Source of the DNA: Hyphomicrobiales bacterium
GTDB lineage: Bacteria > Pseudomonadota > Alphaproteobacteria > Rhizobiales > Xanthobacteraceae
DNA length: 64,000 nt
Assembly (NCBI GenBank): GCA_016713235.1
Contig: JADJPN010000001.1
Location: forward strand, 248,001 to 312,000
Direction: 5' to 3'
In this document: piece after piece, positions 34,072 to 44,304 of the stretch
Position numbering within the stretch: position 1 is the stretch's first letter
How the letters are laid out: each line of letters begins with the position of its first letter
Notes under the pieces: model-generated
Databases searched by the model: none
Told to the model about the DNA's origin: nothing
Seen by the model: the letters and a program-made list of their open reading frames with translations, nothing else
Translations under genes and position numbers: made by a program

Positions 34072-36288
34072 CTAGGCGGCAGCCTTCTCTGTCTTCTTCG
34101 GCGCGAAGCGGCCGTAGAAGGTTTCGCCTTTGGCTGCCATTTCTTTCAGCAAGGCATTCGGCGCGAAGCGCGGACCCTGCTTGCCGGCGAGCTTCTCGCA
34201 GAGTGCGACGAAGTTCTTCACGCCCATGAAGTCGATATAGGAGAGCGTGCCGCCGGTGAACGGCGCGAAGCCGAAGCCAAGGATCGAGCCGACATCGCCC
34301 TCGCGAACATCCGTAATCACGCCCTCTTCGACGCAGCGCGCGGTCTCAAGCGCCTGAATCACGAGGAAGCGCTGTTTGAGCTCTTCGACGTTATAAGTCT
34401 CGGCCGGACGCGGTTCGCCGACGATCTCGTGGATGCCCGGCCAAAGTTTCTTCGGGCCCTTCTCCGGATAGTCGTAGAAGCCCTTGGCGTTCTTGCGGCC
34501 GAAACGCTGGCGCTTTTCGACCATTTCTTCGAGGAGCGCTTCCTGCTTCGGATCGATCGCAACCTCGCCGAGATCGGCTTTGGTGGCTTTGAGAATCTTC
34601 CACGCCAGATCGACTGCCACTTCGTCGTTCAGCGACAGCGGACCGACGGGCATACCGGCCATACGGCCGACATTCTCGACCATTGCCGCAGGAACGCCCT
34701 CGGTCAGCATCATGTGACCTTCGCGGATATAGGTGCCGACAACACGCGAGGTGTAGAAACCGCGGCTGTCCTCGACTACGATCGGCGTCTTCTTGATCGC
34801 GCGCACATAGTCGAGCGCTACCGCTACCGCCTTGTCGCCGGTTTCCTTGCCCTTGATGATCTCGACCAGCATCATCTTCTCGACTGGCGAGAAGAAATGG
34901 ATACCGACGAAGCGCTTGCGGTCCTTCGACATCTCGGCGAGCGAAGTGATCGGCAGCGTCGAGGTGTTCGAGCCGAAGATCGCGTCGGGGCGAATGACGG
35001 CATCGACCTTTGCGATCACTTCCGCCTTCACCTTACGGTCTTCGAACACAGCCTCGACCACGAGATCGACGTCTTTGATGTCATCGTAATTCGCAGTCGC
35101 CTTCACACGGGCGAGCAATTTTTCCTTATCGGCCGCGGTCGCGCGGCCCTTCTTGATGCGGCCATCAATGACCGACTCGACATGCGCCTTGCCCTTGTCC
35201 GCGGCCGCCTGATCGCGATCGACGAGGATCACTTCGATGCCGGCATCGGCGGTGACGTAGGCGACGCCTGCGCCCATGAAGCCCGCACCAAGCACGGCAA
35301 CCTTCTTGATGTTGCTCGGAGCCACGCCCTCGGGGCGTCGCGCGCCTTTGTTCAGCTCCTGCATCGAGATGAAGAGCGAGCGGATCATCGCTGCCGCTTC
35401 CTTCGACTTCAGGATGTTCGCGAACCAGCGCGACTCGACTTTCAGCGCGAGGTCCATCGGCAATTGCAGACCGTCATAGACACACTGGAGGATCGCTTTC
35501 GCCGCCGGATAGTTGTCGTAGGTCTCGCGACGATAGATTGCGTTCGCGGGCGGGAACACCATCATGCCGCCCTTCGAGAACACCGGACCTCCCGGGAGCT
35601 TGAAACCGTCGACATCCCACGGCTGCACGCCTTTGCCGCCGTTCTTGATCCAGGCTTTCGCCGTTTCAACCAGCTTGTCCTGTGGGACGATCTGATCGAC
35701 GAGCTTCATCTTGAGTGCCTTGTCCGCCTTCAGCGCTTCGCCGCGGAAAAGCATCTGGAGCGCATCCTGCGTCGGCACGATGCGCGGAACACGCTGCGTG
35801 CCGCCAGCGCCCGGAAACAGCCCGACTTTCACTTCCGGAAGGCCGAGACGCAGCTTCGGGTTGTCGCTCACCACGCGATGATGACAGGCAAGTGCGAGTT
35901 CGAACGCACCGCCCATGGCCGTGCCGTTCACGGCGGCGACCCATGGCTTGCCGGACTTTTCCAGCTTGCGATAGGTGCGCGACATGGCGCTCGACTGCTC
36001 GAACAAGAACTTGTTCGCTTCTTCTTCGCCCTTATCCTTGATGAGCTTCTTGAAGGTGTCGCCCATGGTTTCGAGCATAGTGAGGTCGGCGCCACCGGAG
36101 AAAGTATCTTTCCCCGAGGTGACGACGACGCCCTTCACCTTCGCATCGGCGGTGACTTCGTCGACGATCTTCGACAGCTCGGTCATCACGTCGGCCGAGA
36201 ACACGTTCATCGAACGGTCCGGCATATTCCAGGTGACGAGCGCTATGCCATCGCCATCCACGTCCACCGTGAAATTCTTGTAAGCCAT
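34072..36288 (-). CDS. fadB: Fatty-acid oxidation multifunctional enzyme (enoyl-CoA hydratase / 3-hydroxyacyl-CoA dehydrogenase)
   Basis: 738 aa. Residues 1-290 are a crotonase-fold hydratase with the oxyanion-hole strings TFSGGADLTML and AVNGTAMGGAFELALACH, and the catalytic Glu in LGLPEVKVGLFPGAGGTQR. Residues 320-510 are the NAD-binding dehydrogenase (VAVLGAGFMGAGVAYV; FGSNTSTLPI; GIHFFSPVEKM). The tail is the 3HCDH C-terminal domain with GFYTSRVVGTYI. The start at 36288 follows GGGAGGATAATC. It hydrates enoyl-CoA and oxidises 3-hydroxyacyl-CoA, feeding the thiolase encoded 40 bases upstream. Confidence 0.93.
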   Translation of the reverse strand: MAYKNFTVDVDGDGIALVTWNMPDRSMNVFSADVMTELSKIVDEVTADAKVKGVVVTSGKDTFSGGADLTMLETMGDTFKKLIKDKGEEEANKFLFEQSSAMSRTYRKLEKSGKPWVAAVNGTAMGGAFELALACHHRVVSDNPKLRLGLPEVKVGLFPGAGGTQRVPRIVPTQDALQMLFRGEALKADKALKMKLVDQIVPQDKLVETAKAWIKNGGKGVQPWDVDGFKLPGGPVFSKGGMMVFPPANAIYRRETYDNYPAAKAILQCVYDGLQLPMDLALKVESRWFANILKSKEAAAMIRSLFISMQELNKGARRPEGVAPSNIKKVAVLGAGFMGAGVAYVTADAGIEVILVDRDQAAADKGKAHVESVIDGRIKKGRATAADKEKLLARVKATANYDDIKDVDLVVEAVFEDRKVKAEVIAKVDAVIRPDAIFGSNTSTLPITSLAEMSKDRKRFVGIHFFSPVEKMMLVEIIKGKETGDKAVAVALDYVRAIKKTPIVVEDSRGFYTSRVVGTYIREGHMMLTEGVPAAMVENVGRMAGMPVGPLSLNDEVAVDLAWKILKATKADLGEVAIDPKQEALLEEMVEKRQRFGRKNAKGFYDYPEKGPKKLWPGIHEIVGEPRPAETYNVEELKQRFLVIQALETARCVEEGVITDVREGDVGSILGFGFAPFTGGTLSYIDFMGVKNFVALCEKLAGKQGPRFAPNALLKEMAAKGETFYGRFAPKKTEKAAA

Positions 36289-36328
36289 GATTATCCTCCC
36301 GTCGCTTTCCGTTCTCGGATAAGCGCGA

Positions 36329-37537
36329 TCAAACGCGTTCGATGATGGTTGCGGTGCCCATGCCGGCGCCGATGCAAAGCGTGACGAGCGCCGTCGACTT
36401 GCCGGTGCGCTCGAGCTCGTCGAGCACCGTGCCGAACACCATCGCGCCGGTCGCACCCAAGGGGTGGCCCATGGCGATTGCGCCGCCGCACACATTGATC
36501 TTATCGCGCGGGATGTTGAACGCCTGCATGTAACGAAGCACGACAGACGCGAACGCTTCGTTGAGTTCGAAGAGATCGATGTCGTTGATCGACATCTTCG
36601 CCTTCTTCAGCAACTTCTCGGTCACGTCGACCGGGCCGGTGAGCATGATCGCGGGCTCCGAGCCGATATTCGCGAAAGCGCGGATGCGTGCGCGCGGCTT
36701 CAAGCCTGCCTTTTTGCCGGCTTCGGCGTTACCGATCAGCACGGCGGCCGCGCCGTCGACGATGCCCGACGAATTGCCGGCGTGGTGTACGCAGTTGATC
36801 GCTTCGATTTCGGGATACGCCTGGATCGCGACCGCTGCGAAGCCGCCCATTTCGCCCATCTGCGGGAACGAAGGCTTCAACTGTCCGAGCGACTGCATGT
36901 CCGTGGTCGGTCGCATATGTTCGTCGTGATCGAGGATCGTGATGCCGTTCACATCTTTCACCGGCACGATCGACTTCTTGAAGCGGCCTTCCTTCCAGCT
37001 CTGCGCTGCGCGCTGCTGGCTTTCGACCGAGTACTGATCGACGTCGTCGCGCGAGAAACCGTACTTGGTCGCGATGAGATCGGCCGAAACGCCCTGCGGC
37101 ATGAAGTAGGACTTCACCGCGATCTGCGGATCCACCGGCCATGCACCACCCGAAGCACCCATGCCGACGCGCGACATCGCCTCGACACCGCCACCGATGG
37201 CCATGTCGTGCTGGCCGGACATCACCTGCGCGGCTGCGAAGTTTACCGCGTCGAGACCCGACGCACAGAAACGGTTGATCTGCACACCCGGCACATGATT
37301 GCCGTAGTCGGCGTTCAGCGCGGCAGCGCGTGCAACGTCGGAGCCGGCTTCGCCGACCGGATCGACGCAACCCATCACCACGTCATCGACGAGATGCGTA
37401 TCGAGGTTGTTGCGCTCCTTGATCGCGCGGAGCGCGGTAGCCGCGAGCGAAAGCGTCGAGACCTCGTGGAGCGAGCCGTCCTTCTTTCCGCGGCCGCGTG
37501 GGGTACGAACTGCGTCGTAAACAAATGCTTCGGTCAT
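36329..37537 (-). CDS. fadA: Acetyl-CoA C-acyltransferase (beta-oxidation thiolase)
   Basis: 402 aa. Catalytic Cys in INRFCASGLDAVNFAA (about residue 90), His in GGAIAMGHPLGATGA, second Cys in TLCIGAGMGTA. ELNEAFASVVLRYM is the usual FadA-type strand. It releases acetyl-CoA from 3-ketoacyl-CoA and complexes with the FadB-type protein encoded downstream. It is in a tight operon between the acyl-CoA dehydrogenase and fadB. Confidence 0.93.
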   Translation of the reverse strand: MTEAFVYDAVRTPRGRGKKDGSLHEVSTLSLAATALRAIKERNNLDTHLVDDVVMGCVDPVGEAGSDVARAAALNADYGNHVPGVQINRFCASGLDAVNFAAAQVMSGQHDMAIGGGVEAMSRVGMGASGGAWPVDPQIAVKSYFMPQGVSADLIATKYGFSRDDVDQYSVESQQRAAQSWKEGRFKKSIVPVKDVNGITILDHDEHMRPTTDMQSLGQLKPSFPQMGEMGGFAAVAIQAYPEIEAINCVHHAGNSSGIVDGAAAVLIGNAEAGKKAGLKPRARIRAFANIGSEPAIMLTGPVDVTEKLLKKAKMSINDIDLFELNEAFASVVLRYMQAFNIPRDKINVCGGAIAMGHPLGATGAMVFGTVLDELERTGKSTALVTLCIGAGMGTATIIERV

Positions 37538-37567
37538 TGGCGTCTCCCGTTTGTTTTCCGCAAAGCG

Positions 37568-39358
37568 TCAGAACGCTTCGGCGGGCATATCCATCAGATT
37601 GTCGGCACCGGACTGGATGCGCTTCAAGTGCGCGGCCGTTTCCGGCAGCATTCTTTCGACGAAGAATTTCGCGGTCATCAGCTTCGCATCCATAGCCGGT
37701 GCGGAGCCGTTGCCGTTCTTTTTTGCGAGCGCGGTCTTCGCCATCTGCGCCCACATATAACCCAGCGCCACGAGCCCGAAGAGGTGCATGTAATCATAAG
37801 AACCGGCGCCGGCGTTGTCGGGCCGCTTCATCGCATTCTGCATGAACCACATGGTTGCACCTTGCAGGTGCTTCAAGGATTCCGAAAGCGGCGCGGTGAA
37901 CGCCTTCATCTTCTCGTCGCCTTCGTTTTCCTTCACGAAACCAGAGACATCGTTGAAGAATGCAGTAATCGCACGGCCGCCATCCTTGGGCAGCTTGCGT
38001 CCGACGAGGTCGAGCGCCTGAATGCCGTTCGCGCCTTCGTAGATCATGGCAATACGTGCATCGCGCACGAACTGCTCCATGCCGTGTTCGGCGATGTAGC
38101 CGTGGCCACCAAATACCTGCTGCGCCATGACGGCATTCTGGAAACCGAGGTCGGTCATCACGCCTTTCAGGATCGGCGTCAGAATGCCCATGTAATCGTC
38201 GGCAATCTGTTTCGTCTTCTCATCCTGCGAGCGCGAAAGCAGATCGGCTTGCAGCGCAAGATAAATCATCAACGCGCGGCCGCCTTCGTTCACAGCCCGC
38301 ATCGTCATCAGGTTCCGGCGGATGTCCGGATGCACGATGATCGGGTCGGCCGGCTTTTCAGGATTCTTCACGCCGCTGATGGAGCGGCCCTGCAAGCGGT
38401 CCTTCGCGTAGATCACCGCGTTCTGATAGGCGACTTCGCCCTGCGCGATGCCCTGGATGCCGACGCCGAGACGCGCGTCGTTCATCATCACGAACATCGC
38501 AGGCAGACCGCGATTTTCTTCGCCGACAAGCCAGCCCGTTGCGCCGTCATAGTTCATGACGCAGGTCGAGTTACCGTGAATGCCCATCTTGTGTTCGATG
38601 GAGCCGCAGATGAGCGCATTGCGCTCACCGATACCGCCATCTTTGGTCGGAATGAATTTCGGCACAACGAACAGCGAAATTCCCTTCACGCCTTCCGGCG
38701 CACCTTCGATACGCGCAAGCACGAGATGCACGATGTTCTCGGCCATGTCGTGTTCGCCAGCGGAAATGAAAATCTTGGTGCCGGTAATTTTGTACGAGCC
38801 GTCCGGCTGCTTCACGGCCTTGCTCTTAAGGAGACCAAGATCGGTGCCGCAATGCGGCTCCGTCAGGTTCATCGTGCCGGTCCACTGACCGCCGATCATC
38901 TTCGGCAAATACGTGTTGCGGATTTCCTCGGTGCCGTGGATACGGATCGCGCGGCACGCGCCAAGCGTCAGGCCCGGATACATGGCAAAGGCCATATTGG
39001 CGCTGCTCATAAATTCGTTCATCGCGGCACCGATCACGAACGGCAGGCCCTGCCCGCCGTACTTCTCTTCGGACGAGAGGCCGATCCAGCCGCCGTCGGC
39101 CATCTGCTTATAAGCTTCCTTGAAACCCTTCGGCGTGGTGACGGAGCCGTCAACCGCGCGCTTGCAGCCTTCGCGGTCGCCGACCTGATTGAGCGGTGCG
39201 AGCACTTCCTCGCAGAACTTTCCGCCTTCGCTTAAGACCGCCTCGATCGTGTCGGGCGTCGCATCGGCAAAGCCGGGCAGATTGTCGTAGCGCGCGATAT
39301 TGAAGACGTCGCGCAGCAGGAACATCGTATCTTCGACGGGGGCTTTGTAACTCGGCAT
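37568..39358 (-). CDS. Acyl-CoA dehydrogenase, long form (AcdB/DmdC-like)
   Basis: 596 aa from the ATG at 39358, with GGAGCCGAGAG in front. The family is the roughly 600-residue acyl-CoA dehydrogenases with an extra C-terminal domain. Typical parts are LSEGGKFCEEVLAPLNQVGD, the FAD/substrate strings LTEPHCGTDLGLLKSKA and GTKIFISAGEHDMAENIVHLVLA, and HGYIAEHGMEQFVRDARIAMIYEGANGIQALDLVGRK, with the catalytic Glu in YEGANG. It makes the first oxidation of acyl-CoA, giving electrons to ETF. Substrates in this branch include medium/long acyl-CoA and 3-methylthiopropanoyl-CoA. Confidence 0.9.
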   Translation of the reverse strand: MPSYKAPVEDTMFLLRDVFNIARYDNLPGFADATPDTIEAVLSEGGKFCEEVLAPLNQVGDREGCKRAVDGSVTTPKGFKEAYKQMADGGWIGLSSEEKYGGQGLPFVIGAAMNEFMSSANMAFAMYPGLTLGACRAIRIHGTEEIRNTYLPKMIGGQWTGTMNLTEPHCGTDLGLLKSKAVKQPDGSYKITGTKIFISAGEHDMAENIVHLVLARIEGAPEGVKGISLFVVPKFIPTKDGGIGERNALICGSIEHKMGIHGNSTCVMNYDGATGWLVGEENRGLPAMFVMMNDARLGVGIQGIAQGEVAYQNAVIYAKDRLQGRSISGVKNPEKPADPIIVHPDIRRNLMTMRAVNEGGRALMIYLALQADLLSRSQDEKTKQIADDYMGILTPILKGVMTDLGFQNAVMAQQVFGGHGYIAEHGMEQFVRDARIAMIYEGANGIQALDLVGRKLPKDGGRAITAFFNDVSGFVKENEGDEKMKAFTAPLSESLKHLQGATMWFMQNAMKRPDNAGAGSYDYMHLFGLVALGYMWAQMAKTALAKKNGNGSAPAMDAKLMTAKFFVERMLPETAAHLKRIQSGADNLMDMPAEAF

Positions 39359-39385
39359 CTCTCGGCTCCGGTAGATTTGCTTCAA

Positions 39386-39877
39386 TCAGGCGGCAGGAGT
39401 GCCGCGTTCTTTCAACATTTCCGCGAGCGAGCGGCTCGCGCGCTGCATCGCCTCGATCGCCTCGTCGATTTCGGCGCGCTGCTGCTTCAGGCGTTCGACC
39501 CGCTCGTTGAAGCGGGCATAGGATACTTTGAGCTGTGTGACGCGGCCGTCGCCGAGGTCGTAGAGATCCAGCATCGAGCGAATCTCTTCGAGCGAAAACC
39601 CGACCCGCTTGCCCATCAAAACGAGCTTCAGGCGCGCGCGGTCGCGGCGGGAATAGAGCCGCTCCTGCCCCTGCCGTTCCGGCGAGAGCAGTTCCTTCTC
39701 TTCATAAAAACGGAGGGTCCGGGCCGTCACCCCGAATTCGCGGGCGAGGTCCCTAATCGTGAAAGTCAGCTGGCCGGGCTTGTCCGGCCCGCCGGTGTGC
39801 TTTTCGAATTCAGCCCAGAGGTCGCGCGACTGCGCGTCCGTCGGCATTGCGGCTTCAACTGTCTGCGCTTGGCCCAT
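39386..39877 (-). CDS. MerR family transcriptional regulator of the beta-oxidation operon
   Basis: 163 aa. The winged HTH (about residues 38-110) has FTIRDLAREFGVTARTLRFYEEKELLSPERQGQERLYSRRDRARLKLVLMGKRVGFSLEEI, followed by a dimerising coiled coil. It lacks the metal-binding cysteines of metal-sensing MerR proteins. It is the first gene of the operon with the acyl-CoA dehydrogenase 27 bases on. LiuR-type MerR proteins regulate acyl-CoA catabolism in Proteobacteria, and this one is probably of that kind. AGGGAGTGAAG precedes the start. Confidence 0.88.
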   Translation of the reverse strand: MGQAQTVEAAMPTDAQSRDLWAEFEKHTGGPDKPGQLTFTIRDLAREFGVTARTLRFYEEKELLSPERQGQERLYSRRDRARLKLVLMGKRVGFSLEEIRSMLDLYDLGDGRVTQLKVSYARFNERVERLKQQRAEIDEAIEAMQRASRSLAEMLKERGTPAA

Positions 39878-39940
39878 TCTTCACTCCCTTGGCGTGCAGC
39901 CGGAAAGGGTCGGCCACAGGGTGACGTAACCGTAACTCAG

Positions 39941-39956
39941 TTTACGTAAACGTCAA
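39941..39956 (-). promoter_or_regulatory. Candidate MerR operator / promoter
   Basis: On the minus strand TTGACGTTTACGTAAA contains a TTGACG -35-like box and the 10-bp palindrome TTTACGTAAA. A related GTTACG sequence lies about 19 bases downstream, matching the long spacer in which MerR proteins bind. It lies 64 bases before the MerR start and resembles LiuR-type sites. It also faces the divergent PodJ-like gene. Confidence 0.6.
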
Positions 39957-40139
39957 GCGAAATCTTAATCAGGCCGCCATCGACAGCGGCGTTCCGGTGA
40001 CAGTCCTTAATGAAATGCGCTGGGACCTCGAGAAATTAACCCAGCATTTACCGTAACTAACAAGATTCAGGGCGGCGGAGTGGCGCCGCCCGAGACCTGC
40101 CTAATCACCATCCCCGGCGCCCCGCAGGATGGACCAGTC

Positions 40140-43100
40140 ATGAGCGCAGGCGTGCCCTGGAGCGTTAGCGCGGTGGACCCGGACACATGGGAAGCCGCCA
40201 GGGAAGCTGCGCGCCGCGAAGGACTTTCCGTCGGCGAATGGCTGGAAGCAGCGATTCGCGAAAATTCACGCGGCGGCCATGGCCGCGGGCGCAATCCTGC
40301 GACCAATTTCGATCACCGGCTCGACGACCTTGCCGAGCAGATCAACATGCTCGCGCGGCGCAACGTTCAAGCGCGTCCAAATCCCGTCATGCAGCCCCCG
40401 CGAGACAGCGGCAGCGAACAGATCACCTCTTCGATCGACGCACTTTCCGAGCGCATCGATCAGATGCTCGAAGGCATGGAACGCGCCCAGCGCAACAACG
40501 GACGCGAAGAAATCGGCGCCGCCATCCGCAAGCTCGATTCGCGGATCGAAACGATTTTGCTCGACCGTCCGTCGCGCGGTCGGGAGTCAGGCGTCGATAC
40601 CAAGCTCGACGAAATGGCGCGGGTCATTTCGCAGATGAGCGAGCGGCTGGAACGCGAAGTTTCGGCGGTAGCAATCGCGCCGGTGTCGCAACCTGTCCCA
40701 ACCGCCGACGAACTCGATGCCGCTGTTGCGGAGATCATGGAACGCCAGTCCATGCTCGACGGCACGCCAATGCGCCGCGCGCCCGTGCGTGCTCCGGCGG
40801 CTGCGCCTATCGCGCCTACTGCGAATCCCTTGCCGCAATTCGCCGCGTTCGAGCGGCAGCTTAAGACGATCGCGGATGAGATGCAGTCGCTCCGCGAAAC
40901 GAATGCAAAGAATACTTCGGCGTCGATCTCGGAACTGCGCCGCGATATCGCCGAGCTTGCACACACGATGGCCGAGCTTGCGCCGCGCCGCACGCTGGAA
41001 TCACTCGAGCAGACCGTTGATGCACTCACCCGCAAGATCGATCGCGCCACGCAGAATTCACGGCAGGACAGTCGTCCGGCGCAGGCCGTTCTGACTGCTC
41101 TCGACGAAATCCGCGTAGCGCTTGCGAATGTTCGTCCGGCGGAATCTTTCATCTCGGTCGAAGGCGACCTCAACGCGCTGTCGGACAAACTCGACGTCAT
41201 CAACGCAAAAAGCATCGATGGCACCACGATCGCGCGTATACAGAATCAGATGCAGGAGGTCCGCGATCTCCTCTCCAACGCGCTGCCGGCGGATAATCTT
41301 CAAGCTGTAGTCGCCCAGATCGAAACGATTGCGAGCAAGATCGATCGCATTTCCACCCCAGACGATAGCGGCGTGCGCAACATCGTCGGTGCTCTCGAGC
41401 AGCGAATCGACGCGCTGGCACACAAAATCGAACAGACCGCGCTACAGCCGGTGCAGGTCTCGCAGGACCCCGAAGCGTTCGACCGCATTCATCAGCGGCT
41501 CGATAGCCTCCAGGGATTGCTCGACAAGGTCGAAAACCCGATGGGCCTTGAAGAAACCATGCGCAACGTGGTCGAGCGGCTGGATGCTTCGGAAGCGAAG
41601 CTCGCCGGCCTCGGCGTTATCGAGCGCGGTATTTCGGATCTCTCGTCCCAGTTCGACAAGGCCCGCGGCAACGCAATGGATGTCGCCGAGCGCGCGGCGA
41701 AGACGGCGCTTCGTGAGTTGCACGCAGCGCGCCAAACCATGCCGCAGCAGGTCGCGGCAGCACAGGCAGCGACGCAATCGGCGGATGCCGACATGCCGGC
41801 CGCCAAGCCGCTTGCCGGAGAGCCGGTGCCTGCACGCAGGGTGACGCAAATATCGACGCCCGCCGAAGCGCAGCAACGCTTCACGCGGAGCGCGCCGGTT
41901 ACGATTCAATCGAAGGACGAAACTGTCCCCACCGACGGACTGCCGGCAGACTATCCGCTTGAGCCGGGTTCGGGCGCACCGCGTTCGCGGCCGACTCCGG
42001 TGCAGCAGCGAATCGCGCAATCCGAAGCCGCGGTTGCTGACATCACGCCGCGCACAAACGACGCGAATGCGAAGACTTCCGACTTCATCGCGGCTGCGCG
42101 CCGCGCCGCGGGCGGCGGCCGCGGAGAATACGACAGAGACCGCGACTGGCGAGCAAACGAAGAGAGGCGCGCTAAGCGGAGTTTTTGCGCGCTCGCGCCG
42201 CGCGGTGCTGCTCGGCCTCGTGGTCGCCATGCTCGGTTTTAGCGTCGTGCGCTTCTTCGATGTGAGTCTGCTTACGAAACTGGTCAGCAGCAACAGCGAA
42301 ACGCCCGCGCCTGCGCCAGCTCCCGCGCCGACGCCGCCGGCGGAACAGTCGCCGCAGCCGGCGGAGCCGCCCACTTTCGTTCCTGAATCGCAGCAGCGGT
42401 CTTCAGTTCCGAACTTCTTCGCCGATCCCACGCTCGGCTCGCTGCCGCCGCGCTCGGGCGATATTACGCCGCAAAATATCGTTTCGACGTTCGGAATGCC
42501 GCAACTAGAAGCGTCATTAACGACGCAAAGCACGAAGCAAGCGCCACGCGTACAACAGGCGCCTTTGCAGACGCAGAACGCCGCCGCAAATCCGCAGGCG
42601 CCGGAAAAGACCGAAACTTCCACCGGCATCAATGATGCGCTCATGAAAGCCGCGGCTAGCGGCGATGCGGAAGCGGCCTTCGAAATAGGCGAGCGCCTCA
42701 TGACCGGCCGGGGCGTCGAAACCAACCTTCCCGACGCGCTGAAATGGTTCGAGCGAGCCGTAGCCAGGGGCTCAGTCGCAGCCGCTTTCAAGCTCGGCAT
42801 GGCCTACGAAAAGGGCCAGGGCGTCGCCCGCGACCGCGCCCGCGCCCGGACCAACTACGTGCTCGCTGCCGAAAGCGGGCACCTGAAAGCGATGCATAAT
42901 CTCGCGGTCATGATGGTCGAGGATGGCGGCCCCAAACCGGATTACACCAACGCCATTCCGTGGTTCCGCAAGGCCGCCGAACGGGGGCTGCGCGACAGCC
43001 AGTACAATCTCGGGGTGATCCATGCCCGGGGCCTTGGCGCGGGTCAGAATCTGACCGAATCATTCCTGTGGTTCTCGCTGGCCGCAAACCAGGGCGACGC

Positions 43101-43281
43101 CGAAGCCGCGAAGAAGCGCGACGACGTCGCCGCGCGCATCGATCAGCAGACGCTCGCCGCGGCCAAGCTCGCCGTGCAGGCTTGGACTGCGAAGCCTTCG
43201 GACGAAAGCGTTAACGCGCCCCGCGCCAAGCCGGAGTGGCAGAACGTAGCCGTCGCGCCGAAAAAGAAGCAAAAGAAGTAA
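40140..43281 (+). CDS. PodJ-like polar localisation protein with Sel1 repeats, frameshifted
   Basis: Two overlapping frames form one protein of about 1046 aa once one G is removed from GGG at 42110-42112. The N-terminal part (MSAGVPWSVSAVDPDTWEAAREAARREG... to about residue 655) is a long coiled-coil region. It is followed by one membrane segment (AVLLGLVVAMLGFSVVRFF), a Pro/Ala-rich periplasmic linker (APAPAPAPTPPAEQ) and Sel1/TPR-like repeats (AFEIGERLMTGRGV..., AAFKLGMAYEKGQGV, SQYNLGVIHARGLG). This layout is that of PodJ and related alphaproteobacterial polarity factors, which organise pole-specific cell-envelope events. A basic KKKQKK tail ends it. It is divergent from the MerR gene. Confidence 0.82.
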
Positions 43282-43381
43282 CTCTGCTCCGCTCGCGTCA
43301 TTGACAAGCGCGGCACTCGACATGTTGATGCCGTAGTGCTGTCGCTAGAACGTGCGGCCACGAAAGCGTCCGGAAGCCAAA

Positions 43382-44304
43382 TTGTCGATCTACCTTCCGA
43401 TAGCCGAACTGCCAGTCAATATCCTTCTGATATTCGGGCTGGGGATCGCGGTCGGCTTCATTTCAGGAATGTTCGGCGTGGGCGGCGGCTTCCTGATGAC
43501 GCCGATGCTCATTCTGGTCGGCATCCCGCCTTCGGTCGCGGTCGCAAGTGTGCCGAGCCATATGGCGGCCTCCTCGCTCACCGGCACTATTTCCTACTGG
43601 CGAAAGCAACTCGTCGATAGCGGGCTCGGGCTCGTACTCTTGTCCGGCGGCATGCTCGGCACCGCCGCCGGCGTCTGGGTATTCTCGCTCCTGCGCCGCG
43701 CGGCCAGCTCGATCTGGTCATCAACCTTTCCTACATCGTGCTGCTGACGGTCGTCGGCACGATCTTGATCGTGGAAAGCGTCCGCGCGCTTTGGCGCTCG
43801 ATCCAGGGACAACAGCCGGTCCTGCGGCGGCCAGGCACGCATTCGTGGTTTCATGGACTGCCGCTGAAATTCCGCTTCCGGCAGTCACGCATTTACGTCT
43901 CTGCAATTCCGGTGACGGCGATCGGCTTTGGCGTCGGTTTCCTCGGCGCGCTGATGGGTATTGGCGGCGGGTTTCTTCTGATCCCTGCGCTTATTTATCT
44001 GATGCGCGTGCCGACGGCGGTTTCGGTCGGGACTTCGCTGTTTCTCACGCTGTTCACGATGCTGGCTGCGACCGTGTTGCACGCGGTGGAAAACCGCTCC
44101 GTCGATGTCGTGCTTGCCTTCACGCTGATGATTGGCGGCGTCATCGGCGCGCAATCCGGCGCGCGAGCGGGTCAAGCAGTCAAAGCGGAGCAGCTTCGCT
44201 TTCTCCTCGGGCTTCTGGTTCTCGCCGTCGCTGCGCGCGTCGGCCTCGATTTGCTTACAAAGCCGATCGAGCTTTTCTCCGTGATTTCCACGGAGGCAGG
44301 TTGA
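43382..44304 (+). CDS. TSUP family sulfite/sulfonate exporter-like membrane protein, frameshifted
   Basis: Starts at a TTG (43382) after GGAAG, giving MSIYLPIAELPVNI. The first half (FISGMFGVGGGFLMTPMLILVGIPPSVAVASVPS) and the second repeat (FLGALMGIGGGFLLIPALIYLMRVPTAVSVGTSLF) are the two TauE/SafE repeats. They lie in different frames. Adding one G in the GCGGCC at 43699-43704 joins LLRRAGQLDLVINL and gives 307 aa with about nine membrane segments. The stop overlaps the TIGR02186 start (TGATG), the usual partner of this TSUP branch. The substrate is unknown. Confidence 0.87.

Noticed and set aside
33715..36345. An 876-residue plus-strand open frame opposite the fadB-type gene.
   Set aside because: The composition is typical of an antisense shadow (His, Asp, Arg-rich), and the minus-strand protein has all catalytic motifs. 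The same applies to 36464-39235.
40140..43281. Two separate genes: a coiled-coil protein and a Sel1 protein.
   Set aside because: Removing one G from a GGG run joins them into the known PodJ-like layout, and the first frame loses sensible sequence exactly there.
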